A stretch of DNA of 64,000 nucleotides from Chryseobacterium indologenes (GTDB lineage Bacteria; Bacteroidota; Bacteroidia; Flavobacteriales; Weeksellaceae). A program made the position numbers and the translations under genes. The stretch spans positions 1-64,000 of the forward strand of contig LAZY01000030.1 in the NCBI GenBank assembly GCA_001013295.1, read 5' to 3'. Positions 1-8,302 of this stretch are shown here, piece by piece (position 1 is the first letter of the stretch; each line of letters starts with the position of its first letter). A model generated the notes under the pieces. It saw only the letters and a list, made by a program, of their open reading frames with translations, was not told the DNA's origin and searched no databases.

Positions 1-11
1 ACTCTCCATTG
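1..11 (-). rRNA. 16S rRNA gene, extreme 5' end (partial)
   Basis: Read on the minus strand, the window edge is ACAATGGAGAGT. In Chryseobacterium-type 16S genes this runs directly into TTGATCCTGGCTCAG. Only the first few bases of the mature rRNA are inside; the exact mature 5' end is inferred by comparison with the E. coli start. The long gene-free stretch and stacked promoters to the right agree with an rRNA operon transcribed leftwards out of the window. Confidence 0.8.
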
Positions 12-152
12 TATGTTTGTCTGACTCACTCAAAGTTTTTAACGCTTTAGTTTTTCCTTACTTGGTTGTTATATTGTATGTCAATGATCTTTATATCTTT
101 CGCTTTTTAACGTAGCAATCTTTCTGTCAGTGTCGCTCCGTATTTGCGAGTG
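12..152 (-). promoter_or_regulatory. rRNA operon leader (transcribed spacer before 16S)
   Basis: This AT-rich stretch without reading frames lies between the most downstream rRNA promoter and the 16S 5' end. On the minus strand it contains GATCATTGACATACAATATA followed by a purine-rich tract, a sequence type found ahead of 16S in flavobacterial rrn operons. It probably carries antitermination signals and one half of the 16S processing stem; the partner half would be beyond the window, so this cannot be confirmed here. Confidence 0.6.
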
Positions 153-183
153 CAAAAGTAAAACTTTATTTTTAATTGACCAA
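153..183 (-). promoter_or_regulatory. rrn promoter, most downstream of three
   Basis: On the minus strand TTG, 20 bp, TACTTTTG fits the Bacteroidota sigma-A promoter (TTG-N19-TAnnTTTG). The -7 element is at 153-160 and the TTG at 181-183. GC-containing sequence follows immediately downstream, as in growth-rate-controlled promoters. Confidence 0.65.
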
Positions 184-278
184 ATGTTTTGAAAGAAAAT
201 TTTAAAGTTTTTTAAGTAACCTTAACCCTTTCCAAAACCCTCAATCTCTCTACTCCTGCGCTCCCTTAATTGGGACTG

Positions 279-308
279 CAAAGATACAAACTCTTTTTTA
301 ACTCGCAA
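279..308 (-). promoter_or_regulatory. rrn promoter, middle
   Basis: On the minus strand TTG (306-308), exactly 19 bp, then TATCTTTG (279-286): a perfect match to the Bacteroidota consensus, including spacing. It is followed by a GC-containing discriminator. Confidence 0.75.
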
Positions 309-426
309 CTTTTAAATGATAAAAATTTAAAGTTTTTTTTCGTTCGTTTCTTATTTAGAGTATATCGTTTTTGCTTATCTAAAAGCTCTTCTGCGCTTAC
401 TGATCCTCTTTCGTTTTTCAGTGGGG

Positions 427-458
427 CAAAGATAACAACTTATAACTAAGCAAAACAA
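427..458 (-). promoter_or_regulatory. rrn promoter, most upstream
   Basis: On the minus strand TATCTTTG (427-434) is preceded by a TTG 21 bp upstream (456-458) or 16 bp upstream (451-453). The -7 element is perfect and the spacing is less ideal than in the middle promoter. CCCCACTG follows directly downstream. Confidence 0.55.
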
Positions 459-540
459 GTTTATTTAACATAAAGTTCATATTCCAGTAATATTTTTGCG
501 TAAACAGCTGATAAGGAGTAGGAAAAATTTTAAACAAAGT

Positions 541-577
541 ATATAAAAATACCCGGCTATCATTAAAACCGGGTATT
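541..577 (-). terminator. Rho-independent terminator after the secreted protein gene
   Basis: A 9-bp perfect stem (AATACCCGG 548-556 with CCGGGTATT 569-577) and 12-nt loop is followed on the minus strand by a T-rich run. It lies just past the stop codon at 600 and separates this operon from the rrn promoters. Confidence 0.8.
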
Positions 578-599
578 AGCTATGTTATATAGTATTATT

Positions 600-1280
600 T
601 TACTGCTTCTCTTCTTTATAAATTAGACTTAAGAATTCCGCATAAGACTTTTCAAGACCAATAATATCACCTGATTTCAGATTCAGGCCACCAACTCCGG
701 AAGTATCCGGCTTAACTTTAACAGATGAAATCTGAAAATACAAGGTATCTTCCCCTGCCTTTGGCTGAATCTTTATGGTAGAACCTAAAAGTTTCCTGGT
801 TGAAATGGTATATATTTCTCCAGAGACCGTTTTTAATTTTAAAAATGATCTCGGTGTGATGGTATAATCTTTTCTGTTGATACTTATTTTCTGATCTTTT
901 TCTGAAGAAGCAAAAATATAAAGCTCTCCATGCTGAGGAGCTATCTTCTCTTTGGGAGTATAATATAAAGCTACTTTATAATTAGCAGGATTGAATGGCT
1001 GTGGAGACCCATCAATATTTTCAAAAGGTTTCAATTCAAATGTATTGGCTCCAATTTCTTTTGCTTTTTTATAGATCATAGAAAACACAGCGGTGTCATC
1101 TTTAGAAAATCCCTGAACTTCTGCTTCTCCCAGATATATCGACTCTGTACTTGTACTTTCCTTTTTATAAAGGAACTTATCTGTATTGTTGTTTGTCTTT
1201 TCAACTTTGGAAAGATAAACGTTCTGTGCATTCCAGAGTTGTGCACATAGTATGGAAAGGATAATTGCTACATTTTTCAT
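600..1280 (-). CDS. secreted protein of unknown function
   Basis: 226 residues. The N-terminus is a typical Sec signal peptide (MKN, hydrophobic core, cut likely after NAQ near residue 19), so the protein is periplasmic or surface exposed. The rest is predicted soluble, rich in beta-strand-like segments, Lys and Ser/Thr, with no motif that I recognise and no lipobox. It follows the dTDP-rhamnose reductase gene by 6 bp, so the two are probably co-transcribed, and a strong terminator follows it. I cannot assign a function; co-expression alone does not link it to rhamnose synthesis. Confidence 0.75.
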   Translation of the reverse strand: MKNVAIILSILCAQLWNAQNVYLSKVEKTNNNTDKFLYKKESTSTESIYLGEAEVQGFSKDDTAVFSMIYKKAKEIGANTFELKPFENIDGSPQPFNPANYKVALYYTPKEKIAPQHGELYIFASSEKDQKISINRKDYTITPRSFLKLKTVSGEIYTISTRKLLGSTIKIQPKAGEDTLYFQISSVKVKPDTSGVGGLNLKSGDIIGLEKSYAEFLSLIYKEEKQ

Positions 1281-1286
1281 ATCAGT

Positions 1287-2150
1287 CTATTGTTGAACAA
1301 GGGTATCAACGCATTCTTCAAGGCTGTTTTCCCAATGCTTAGGTTCTATTTTATAAATCTCTTCAATTTTATCAAGAGACATCGTACTTCTAACAGGTCT
1401 TTTAGCCGGTGTAGGATATTGCTCTGTAGTCAAAGGATTCAGTTTGATGGAAGATTTTGAAAATTCGGCAATCTTTTTAGCAAACTCAAACCATGTTGTT
1501 TCCGGATAGTTTGAAAAATGGAATATCCCATAGGTCTTATTGGGAGACTGAATGATTTCCATTATTGCTTCTGCAAGATCATTAGCATTGGTTGGCTGCC
1601 CAAACTGATCGGCTACAATTCCCAGTTCTTCTTTCTGAGAAAAGAGATTCAACATTGTTTTTACAAAATTCTTATTAAACTCGGAGTAAAGCCATGATGT
1701 TCTCAGGATAATAGTGTGAGGGTTTATTTCTAAAGCCAGCTCCTCTCCTTTTCGCTTGGAAGCTCCATAGACTCCGACAGGGTTGGTAAAATCATCTTCT
1801 GAATACGAAAGATTGGTATTTCCATCAAAGACATAGTCTGTAGAAATATGGATCAAACTTGTTTTAAAGTCTGCACAAGCCTGAGCAAGATAAGCCACCC
1901 CATCAGCATTTACTGCAAAAGCTTTCTCTTTTTCAGTTTCGGCAAGGTCAACTGCCGTATATGCTGATGCATTGATACAGTAATCGGGTTTGTTATTATA
2001 AAAGAAATCGTTGACCTGATCTTCACTTGTCACGTCCAACGTGGAGGAATCTGTGAATAAAAACTCATAATCGAGTTCAAAATCTGGGGCTATCTTTCTG
2101 ATACAGTTTCCCAACTGTCCGTTACTTCCTATTACTGCTATTTTTTTCAT
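1287..2150 (-). CDS. rfbD: dTDP-4-dehydrorhamnose reductase
   Basis: 287 residues, the usual length for RmlD/RfbD. It reduces dTDP-4-dehydro-L-rhamnose to dTDP-L-rhamnose with NADPH, the last step of rhamnose donor synthesis for surface polysaccharides. Visible features: nucleotide-binding GSNGQLG at residues 8-14, STDYVFDG at 103-110, and the SDR-type catalytic YGASK at 128-132. The remaining rml genes are not in the window. It is probably an operon with the downstream secreted protein (6 bp gap). The nearby capsule genes at 8303-13955 are plausible users of the product, but that link is inferred. Confidence 0.92.
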   Translation of the reverse strand: MKKIAVIGSNGQLGNCIRKIAPDFELDYEFLFTDSSTLDVTSEDQVNDFFYNNKPDYCINASAYTAVDLAETEKEKAFAVNADGVAYLAQACADFKTSLIHISTDYVFDGNTNLSYSEDDFTNPVGVYGASKRKGEELALEINPHTIILRTSWLYSEFNKNFVKTMLNLFSQKEELGIVADQFGQPTNANDLAEAIMEIIQSPNKTYGIFHFSNYPETTWFEFAKKIAEFSKSSIKLNPLTTEQYPTPAKRPVRSTMSLDKIEEIYKIEPKHWENSLEECVDTLVQQ

Positions 2151-2198
2151 TGATTATATTATTAATTTTAAATTGTCAAAGTACCCGAAACCTTTATA

Positions 2199-2684
2199 TT
2201 AAGAGTTCTTTGCATTTTGGGATCTTAAAAACTTAACTCTCGACTGAAAGTCTTTCTGGATCAAATCCACATAAAACTTATCGAATACTTCTTTGATGTC
2301 TGCAGGATGAACTTCAGACCTTCTTGTTTTCACATTGAAATAGATAACGGTTACCCAAAGTACGGCATGAACTGTTTTTTCATCCAGACTTTTCATCAGA
2401 ATTTCAACTTTGGCCGTTCTGTCCTGAACATCGATGGTTTTGCTGCTTATCACCACCTGGGTATTGTATCTTACTTCTTTTAAATAAGCAATTTCATTTT
2501 GAATTGCAATCCAGGTACAACCCGTTTTTTTAGTATATTCTTCGTAGGTAAATCCATAAAATGTCTCTACATGATCTTCTCTGGCATTGAACATATAATC
2601 CAGATATTTCACATTATTCAAATGTCCGATCGGATCACAATCGCTAAACCTGACTTTTACCGTAGTTGATACTTCTTTTTCCAT
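2199..2684 (-). CDS. acyl-CoA thioesterase, 4HBT hotdog family
   Basis: 161 residues with the 4-hydroxybenzoyl-CoA thioesterase signature near the N-terminus: RFSDCDPIGHLNN (about residues 12-24), in which the Asp of DCDPIGH is the expected catalytic residue, followed by YLDYM. One hotdog domain fills the protein. The family hydrolyses acyl-CoA or acyl-ACP thioesters in the cytoplasm; the substrate cannot be read from the sequence. It lies between rfbD and the ompH pair and is separated from the latter by a terminator, so it probably has its own promoter or is read with rfbD. Confidence 0.85.
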   Translation of the reverse strand: MEKEVSTTVKVRFSDCDPIGHLNNVKYLDYMFNAREDHVETFYGFTYEEYTKKTGCTWIAIQNEIAYLKEVRYNTQVVISSKTIDVQDRTAKVEILMKSLDEKTVHAVLWVTVIYFNVKTRRSEVHPADIKEVFDKFYVDLIQKDFQSRVKFLRSQNAKNS

Positions 2685-2687
2685 TCC

Positions 2688-2723
2688 GCAAAAATAAAAA
2701 AACCGCCTCTAATAGAGACGGTT
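2688..2723 (-). terminator. Rho-independent terminator after the OmpH/Skp gene
   Basis: AACCGCCTCT (2701-2710) pairs with AGAGACGGTT (2714-2723). The one imperfect position is a G-U pair only in the minus-strand transcript. A long T run follows on that strand. It ends the bamA-ompH-ompH transcription unit. Confidence 0.8.
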
Positions 2724-2754
2724 GGTTTTATAAATCTTTGTTAATTTGCTGAAA

Positions 2755-3258
2755 TTATTGAATTCCTAATTCTTTCTTTACAGCTGCAGTAGCATCTGCT
2801 CCTGCTTTATAAAGGAATGCAGGTGAGTTTGCATCCATAACGAATTCATAACCGTTTGCTTTAGATACTTTTTCTACAGCATCGTTCAATTTTTTCTCAA
2901 TTGGACCGAATACTAATTCTTGCTTAGCCTGTAGGTCTTTTTGAGCTTTGTCTTGCATTTGATCGATTTCTTCTTTGATTTTTTGCAATTCAGCTTCTCT
3001 TGCTTTGTTTTCGTCAGCAGATTTTTTAGGAGCTTCTTCTGTATATTGCTTTAACTTAGCCTGTCCAGCATCAGCTTTCTTCTTAATCTCAGCTTGTTTT
3101 GTATCTAAGAATGTTTTAAGATCAGCATCTGCTTTTTTCTTTTCAGGCATTGCATTAAGGACTCCCAATACATCTAAAGTAGCAATTTTTTGAGCTTTTG
3201 CCATACCTACCGATACAACCATCATCACTGCTGCAAATAATACACTTAATTTTTTCAT
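2755..3258 (-). CDS. OmpH/Skp family periplasmic chaperone
   Basis: 167 residues with an N-terminal signal peptide (MKKLSVLFAAV..., cut near KAQ at 21-23). After a short segment (KIATLDVLGVLN) come about 90 residues of Lys/Glu/Ala/Gln-rich coiled coil, then a C-terminal segment returning to the core. This matches Skp, which holds unfolded outer-membrane proteins in the periplasm on the way to BamA. It is the last gene of the unit uppS-bamA-ompH-ompH and the second of two Skp paralogues; the paralogue upstream is longer and has a different C-terminus. Confidence 0.9.
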   Translation of the reverse strand: MKKLSVLFAAVMMVVSVGMAKAQKIATLDVLGVLNAMPEKKKADADLKTFLDTKQAEIKKKADAGQAKLKQYTEEAPKKSADENKAREAELQKIKEEIDQMQDKAQKDLQAKQELVFGPIEKKLNDAVEKVSKANGYEFVMDANSPAFLYKAGADATAAVKKELGIQ

Positions 3259-3324
3259 AATTGGTAAATAAATAATTTAATTTGTTTTTAGATTTTAAAT
3301 TTAAGTAAAAGTTAATTTAAAAAA

Positions 3325-3879
3325 TTACTTTTTACTTTTGGTATTAGTTTTCTCTTTCTTATCTGTTCCTTTCAGTAAAATAGTTAATACTTTTTCGGTA
3401 TAATCGTATTTTCCCTGAAGAAAGATGACACTAATGTTATTGCTTTTATCAAGAACTATGCCCAACCCATTTTTTTCAGACATTGTTTTGATGGCTCCCC
3501 AGATCTGATCCTGGAATGGCAAAACAAGGTTTGTTCTTAGCTTTGTAATCTCGCCATTGGCTCCAAAACGTAGGCTGGTTGTTGTTTTGATATTTTTATC
3601 AAGGTCTACCACTTCTTTTTCTCGAAGTTTAAGCTGATCTCCAATCAACAATACTTTTTCACTTTCAAATGCAGCTTTTTTGCGTTCATATTCTGACTGC
3701 AGATTCTGAAGTTCTGACTGCCAGGTATCTATCTGTGCATTAAGCCTCGCTTCGGCTTCTTTATACTGAGGTAATTTATTTAAAATCTCATTAGTATCCA
3801 CCACTCCAATTTTCTGGGCATTACTCAGTCCAAAAATCAAAAGCAGTACGAATGTGAAAGTTACTTTAAAGTTTTTCAT
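3325..3879 (-). CDS. OmpH/Skp family periplasmic chaperone, longer paralogue
   Basis: 184 residues with signal peptide (MKNFKVTFTFVLLLIFGLSNAQ). The mature N-terminus KIGVVDTNEILNKLPQYKEA is the typical OmpH start, followed by a coiled coil of about 80 residues rich in Gln/Glu/Lys, a conserved-type tail ending in VLTILLKG, and a very basic C-terminus (KKEKTNTKSKK). It starts 6 bp after bamA. Expected role: periplasmic holdase feeding outer-membrane proteins to the Bam complex. Two tandem Skp paralogues behind bamA are common in Flavobacteriia. Confidence 0.9.
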   Translation of the reverse strand: MKNFKVTFTFVLLLIFGLSNAQKIGVVDTNEILNKLPQYKEAEARLNAQIDTWQSELQNLQSEYERKKAAFESEKVLLIGDQLKLREKEVVDLDKNIKTTTSLRFGANGEITKLRTNLVLPFQDQIWGAIKTMSEKNGLGIVLDKSNNISVIFLQGKYDYTEKVLTILLKGTDKKEKTNTKSKK

Positions 3880-3885
3880 AGTTTA

Positions 3886-6420
3886 TTATAATGATTGGTT
3901 CATCAGGAAGTGCTGTCTAGATCCTGAAACTTCTCCTGATATAGTTTTATCTAATCCATATGCAAAGTCGAATCCGATCAATCCAAATGCACCCATATAA
4001 ACTCTTACCCCTACCCCTACTGATCTTTTCAGCTGGAATGGACTATAAGAACTCCAAGAGTTCCACACGTTTCCTCCTTCAGCAAATGTCAAGGCATAGA
4101 TTTTTGCAGTCTGGTTCATTGAAATCGGGTACCTCAATTCAAGAGTAAATCTGTTATAGATTGTACCCCCTCCTGCCTGGGTAATATCTTCTGCTTTACC
4201 TCCTTCAGGAGTTGCATTTTCGTAACCTCTTAACGGAATCAATTCTCTACCGTCATAACGACCGCCGAAAAGTCCTGTACCTCCCATATAGAATCTCTCA
4301 AATGGAGGTGCTCCCAACTGGCTGTTGTATCCATCCATGAATCCCATCTCTGCAGAAGATCTCAATACAAGTTTTCCTATGATCTCATTGTATACATCTG
4401 CTTTGAACTTGATCTTATAGAATTCCATCCATTTATATTTATCAATAGGAGACATTGTAGAATAGTCTTTCTTACTGAATAATGAATATGGAGGAGTCAG
4501 CTTTGCAGAAACCTCTATATTGGATCCTACTGTAGGGAATATAGGGTCAATACCCGCTGAGTTTCTACTTAGCCCCAGGTTGATACTGAAGTTGTTTGCA
4601 TTTCCGTTGTACTCTGTTGTATTTCCAAACTGGAATGCATAGTTATTAAAGTCGTATTTCTGGAACTGAAGACCTGTATATAGCGAGAAATAATCATCCG
4701 GCCAGTTTAATCGTCTGTTTAATCCTACTGATGCGGAGAAAATATTCAATTTCTGGTCTGTACCATACTGATCTTTATATCTTACTCTGGAATTGTTCAA
4801 ACTTACAGAAAGTGCTGTTGGTTTTGTTCCAAACAACCAAGGTTCTGTAAATGACACTCCATAGTTCTGGAAATATTGTCCTGCCTGAACCTGGATAGAG
4901 AACGTCTGCCCATCTCCCTGAGGAACAGGTCTGAAATCTTTAAATTTCAGGAAGTTTCTTAACGAGAAGTTATTAAAGGTAAGTCCTAAAGTACCGATGA
5001 AGCTATTTCCTCCATATCCGGCCTGTAACTGTACCTGAGAAGATCCTTTTTCTACTAATTTCCAGTTAATATCTACGGTATTATCTGACTGGTTCGGCTG
5101 AATGTCCTGTCCGATCTGTTGTGGATCAAAGAAAGACATCCCGGCAAGATCAAAATAAGTTCTCTTGATTTCTGTCTTTTTGAAAAGCTCACCCGGCATG
5201 GTTCTTAAAGCTCTAAGGATGACATGGTCATGGGTTGTTGTATTTCCTTGCCATGTTACTTTGTTCCATGTAGCCTGCTCTCCTTCATTGATTCTGACCT
5301 CCAGGTTTACGGCATCACCGTTTACTGATTTTTCAACAGGGGTAACGTTTGAGAAAAGGTATCCGTTGTTCATATACACAGACTTGATGTCGGAATCATC
5401 TTCCTTACCACCATCTTCTCCTACTTTTTTGTTGAATCCTACTGCATCATAAATATCTCCTTTTTTGTATCCTAACAATCTCTGTAAATATTCTGTAGCA
5501 TAAACGGTATTCCCGGTGAATGTTATATCCCCGATATAATACTTTTTACCTTCGTTCAATTTTACATTGATCTCGTAGTTGTTTCTTTTATTTCTCCATA
5601 CAGAGTCCGAAACGATCTTTGCGTCTCTATACCCCAGGGAGTTGTAATAACTGATAAGACTCTGCTTATCTTCCTGATATTTATCTTCAATGAATTTTGA
5701 AGATTTCAAAATACCACCGATACCGAAACGTTTTTGTTTGGTTTCTTTAAAAGCTTTGTTTCTAAGCTTTCTATCAGTCACACTTTGATTTCCTTCGAAC
5801 TCAATATGATCGATCTTGATTCTTTTCCCTTTGTCTACATTGATCGTCCAGTCTACTAAAGCAGGATCTCCTGCATTTACTTTATCCTGAATCGTGATTT
5901 TGGCATCTGCAAAACCTTTTTTAATGTAATCTTTCGGGATATTGGTTTTAAGACTTGAAACCAGGTTTTGGGTGATCTTTGTTCCTGGCTTAAGGTTATT
6001 ATCCTTAGCCATTTTTTCATTTTTAGATTTTCCGATCCCTCTTCCTGTGAATTTTACTTCACCAAGTTCTTTCAGGTCTTCCAGATAAAATTTCAAAACA
6101 ACAGTCTGTCCTTCGATGCTTTGAACATAAACTTCCACTTCAGAAAAAGATTGGGTATCCCAAAGTTTTTTCACAGCGTTGCTGATTTTCTGTCCCGGAA
6201 TGTCTACACTCTCACCTTTGGTCAAACCTGTAAATCTTAAGATCTGAGCTGGTGTATACTTTTTTACCCCATCTACAACGATGTCTTTAAGTGTATAAGT
6301 GCCTGCCTCATTTTCTGCGTGTACAGCATTATTTACTTTCGTGCTGTCTTGTGGAGTTACTTGTCCATAAAAATGTGCAGAAGCAGCAAACATAATGATG
6401 GGTAATAGTCTAAACTTCAT
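3886..6420 (-). CDS. bamA: outer membrane protein assembly factor BamA
   Basis: 844 residues. A signal peptide ends near residue 19 (...HFYGQ). A stretch of POTRA repeats follows to about residue 450 (for example IKIDHIEFEGNQSVTDRKLR and YYIGDITFTGNTVYATEYL are POTRA starts), then an Omp85 beta-barrel to the end. In the barrel, RGYENATPEGG and GGTIYNRFTLELRYP are characteristic of the family (substrate loop and terminal strands). BamA inserts beta-barrel proteins into the outer membrane. The C-terminus is Leu rather than the usual aromatic residue. Gene order uppS-bamA-ompH-ompH is typical for Flavobacteriia; uppS lies 27 bp upstream. Confidence 0.95.
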   Translation of the reverse strand: MKFRLLPIIMFAASAHFYGQVTPQDSTKVNNAVHAENEAGTYTLKDIVVDGVKKYTPAQILRFTGLTKGESVDIPGQKISNAVKKLWDTQSFSEVEVYVQSIEGQTVVLKFYLEDLKELGEVKFTGRGIGKSKNEKMAKDNNLKPGTKITQNLVSSLKTNIPKDYIKKGFADAKITIQDKVNAGDPALVDWTINVDKGKRIKIDHIEFEGNQSVTDRKLRNKAFKETKQKRFGIGGILKSSKFIEDKYQEDKQSLISYYNSLGYRDAKIVSDSVWRNKRNNYEINVKLNEGKKYYIGDITFTGNTVYATEYLQRLLGYKKGDIYDAVGFNKKVGEDGGKEDDSDIKSVYMNNGYLFSNVTPVEKSVNGDAVNLEVRINEGEQATWNKVTWQGNTTTHDHVILRALRTMPGELFKKTEIKRTYFDLAGMSFFDPQQIGQDIQPNQSDNTVDINWKLVEKGSSQVQLQAGYGGNSFIGTLGLTFNNFSLRNFLKFKDFRPVPQGDGQTFSIQVQAGQYFQNYGVSFTEPWLFGTKPTALSVSLNNSRVRYKDQYGTDQKLNIFSASVGLNRRLNWPDDYFSLYTGLQFQKYDFNNYAFQFGNTTEYNGNANNFSINLGLSRNSAGIDPIFPTVGSNIEVSAKLTPPYSLFSKKDYSTMSPIDKYKWMEFYKIKFKADVYNEIIGKLVLRSSAEMGFMDGYNSQLGAPPFERFYMGGTGLFGGRYDGRELIPLRGYENATPEGGKAEDITQAGGGTIYNRFTLELRYPISMNQTAKIYALTFAEGGNVWNSWSSYSPFQLKRSVGVGVRVYMGAFGLIGFDFAYGLDKTISGEVSGSRQHFLMNQSL

Positions 6421-6447
6421 TTTATCGAGTCTTTCTTTTCTTTAAAT

Positions 6448-7197
6448 TTATTGGCCTTGTATCTGCTCGCCGGTCAGTCCGTATCTTCTTTCTTTGTTTT
6501 GATAATCAACAATACATTGGAAGAAAATATCTTTGGTAAAATCCGGCCATAAAACATTTAAAAACTGTAATTCTGCATAAGCGATCTGCCAAAGAAGGAA
6601 ATTACTGATTCTAATTTCCCCACTGGTTCTGATCAACAAGTCTACAGGAGGAAAATCTTTGGTGTAAAGATAGTTTTCGAATAGTTTTTCATCAATATTT
6701 TCTATCTCTACTTTTCCTTCTTTTACATCAGAACTTATATTCTTTACGGCATTCAGAATTTCGCTTTGTGAGCCATAGCTAATAGCCAATACAAGGTTTC
6801 CTTTTGTGTTTTCTTTTGTAAGTTCTACCACACGTTGCAGTTGTTCGCTTACGAGAGGCGGCAATTTTTCAAGATTCCCTATAACATGCATTCTCAATCC
6901 TTTGCTGAAAATCTCTTCTGCTTCCAGCAGCAAGGTTTCCACCAGCAGGTTCATGAGTGTATTCACTTCTTCGCTGGGACGATTCCAGTTTTCTGAAGAG
7001 AATGTATAAAGTGTTAAGTAGGGGATATTGATCTCATTACAGGCATTAATTGCATTTCTTACAGCATTAATTGCATTTTTGTGGCCAAAAGTTCTTTCTT
7101 CGCCACGAGATTTTGCCCACCTTCCATTACCATCCATAATGATGGCTACGTGTTTCGGTAAATTCTCAGAATTTATTTTATCTTTAATCAACGACAT
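6448..7197 (-). CDS. uppS: isoprenyl transferase (undecaprenyl diphosphate synthase)
   Basis: 249 residues from the ATG at 7195-7197. An in-frame start at 7227 would overlap the upstream gene, and the family's N-terminus fits the shorter form. The catalytic motif IIMDGNGRWA (Asp22) and the C-terminal RTSGEIRISNFLLWQIAYAE are the cis-prenyltransferase signatures. It condenses isopentenyl diphosphate onto farnesyl diphosphate to give the C55 carrier lipid used for peptidoglycan and capsule, including by the WecA-like enzyme at 11721-12839. Its start lies 1 bp past the stop of the upstream beta-barrel gene, so the two are translated together. Confidence 0.95.
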   Translation of the reverse strand: MSLIKDKINSENLPKHVAIIMDGNGRWAKSRGEERTFGHKNAINAVRNAINACNEINIPYLTLYTFSSENWNRPSEEVNTLMNLLVETLLLEAEEIFSKGLRMHVIGNLEKLPPLVSEQLQRVVELTKENTKGNLVLAISYGSQSEILNAVKNISSDVKEGKVEIENIDEKLFENYLYTKDFPPVDLLIRTSGEIRISNFLLWQIAYAELQFLNVLWPDFTKDIFFQCIVDYQNKERRYGLTGEQIQGQ

Positions 7198-7198
7198 A

Positions 7199-8089
7199 TT
7201 ATTCACAATAACATGGAGGTCTTCCAAACGAATACGTCAGTCCTAAGCTGAATGTATTCATCCAATCATTAGATCTGTCATCTCCAATCTTTCTCTTTTT
7301 AATAAACTCCTGTTCTCTTTCTTTAGAAACTGCATAATAACTTCCTGACTGCAATAATGAAGCTCCTGTAGACGGATCTAAAATATCGCTATTGTAAGAA
7401 GTCGTCACATCTTTGGAAAGGATCTTACTATGATCCAACTGATCCGTCAATGTGTATCTGAATGTAGCTTCTGCAAATATAGCCCAAGTATGGTTAAACT
7501 TATATTTCAAACCTATACCAAAAGGGATATGCATTGTCACTTTTTTCCCTAAAGAATAATCAGCAGTGGTTGTAAAATCCACCTCATTGTTTGGAGCCAG
7601 AGCCACTCCATCGGCATCTCTTTTGAAATCATGAACAAGAGTTGCTTTAGGAGCATCGAACATCAAAGCACCTATACCTCCAAAGATATAAGGACTTACC
7701 ATGCTTATCTGCTCGTTATTTACCGGGAAAAAGTTATATTCAAACATCAAACTCGCCTCATATACATTGTTCTTTCCATATGAGTTTCTAATTCTTCTAT
7801 AGTCTTCCTTCGCAGCCTTATCGCTAAACTGAACCTGGTTGTATCCTAAATCCAATCTCACGGTCTGATGCGGGTTAAAATTAAATCTGTATAACAATCC
7901 TCCATAAAAAGGGATGCCCCAATCTGACACTCTGTTTAAATCCAACGGCTTTTGTAAAATATAATTTGTCCTTCCTACATCTCCCACTAGGTTACTCATA
8001 CCTAGACGAACTCCCAATTCGTTTCTTTGTGCTTTAACACTTACCACTCCAAGGAAGGCAAGGAAGCTAAACAATAATTTTTTATTCAT
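7199..8089 (-). CDS. outer-membrane beta-barrel protein, DUF6089 type
   Basis: 296 residues from the ATG at 8087-8089. A start at 8134 is excluded because it falls inside the likely promoter (CAAATATA, 8132-8139). Signal peptide MNKKLLFSFLAFLGVVSVKAQ; the mature protein starts RNELGVRLGMSNLVGD, the usual opening of this Bacteroidota family always found beside uppS and bamA. The rest alternates in the manner of a small barrel and ends in TFSLGLTYSFGRPPC. Function unknown; the constant position next to bamA suggests an envelope-assembly role, which is inference. Confidence 0.85.
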   Translation of the reverse strand: MNKKLLFSFLAFLGVVSVKAQRNELGVRLGMSNLVGDVGRTNYILQKPLDLNRVSDWGIPFYGGLLYRFNFNPHQTVRLDLGYNQVQFSDKAAKEDYRRIRNSYGKNNVYEASLMFEYNFFPVNNEQISMVSPYIFGGIGALMFDAPKATLVHDFKRDADGVALAPNNEVDFTTTADYSLGKKVTMHIPFGIGLKYKFNHTWAIFAEATFRYTLTDQLDHSKILSKDVTTSYNSDILDPSTGASLLQSGSYYAVSKEREQEFIKKRKIGDDRSNDWMNTFSLGLTYSFGRPPCYCE

Positions 8090-8131
8090 AAAAGAATATG
8101 GATTTATGGTTATTTTAAAATTTAATTTTTG

Positions 8132-8139
8132 CAAATATA
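8132..8139 (-). promoter_or_regulatory. -7 promoter element for the DUF6089-uppS-bamA unit
   Basis: TATATTTG on the minus strand matches TAnnTTTG and stands 42 bp ahead of the start codon at 8089. No TTG is seen at the ideal -33 distance, so support comes from the -7 box and its position only. Confidence 0.45.
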
Positions 8140-8267
8140 AAACATTTTTATATTAATGATAATCTTAATGTTTAGTTAAAAATAAACAAAAAAACATAAT
8201 TTGTTATAAAGTAAACGACAAAGTGTCAAAAATATTCTTTTTTCCATACTATGAAAATACATCAAGT

Positions 8268-8296
8268 ATGAAAAAACCCCCATTAAATGGGGGTTT
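8268..8296 (-). terminator. Rho-independent terminator after the tyrosine autokinase gene
   Basis: AAACCCCC (8274-8281) pairs with GGGGGTTT (8289-8296) around ATTAAAT, with a T6 run following on the minus strand. It ends the capsule export pair. Confidence 0.85.
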
Positions 8297-8302
8297 AATG
8301 CT

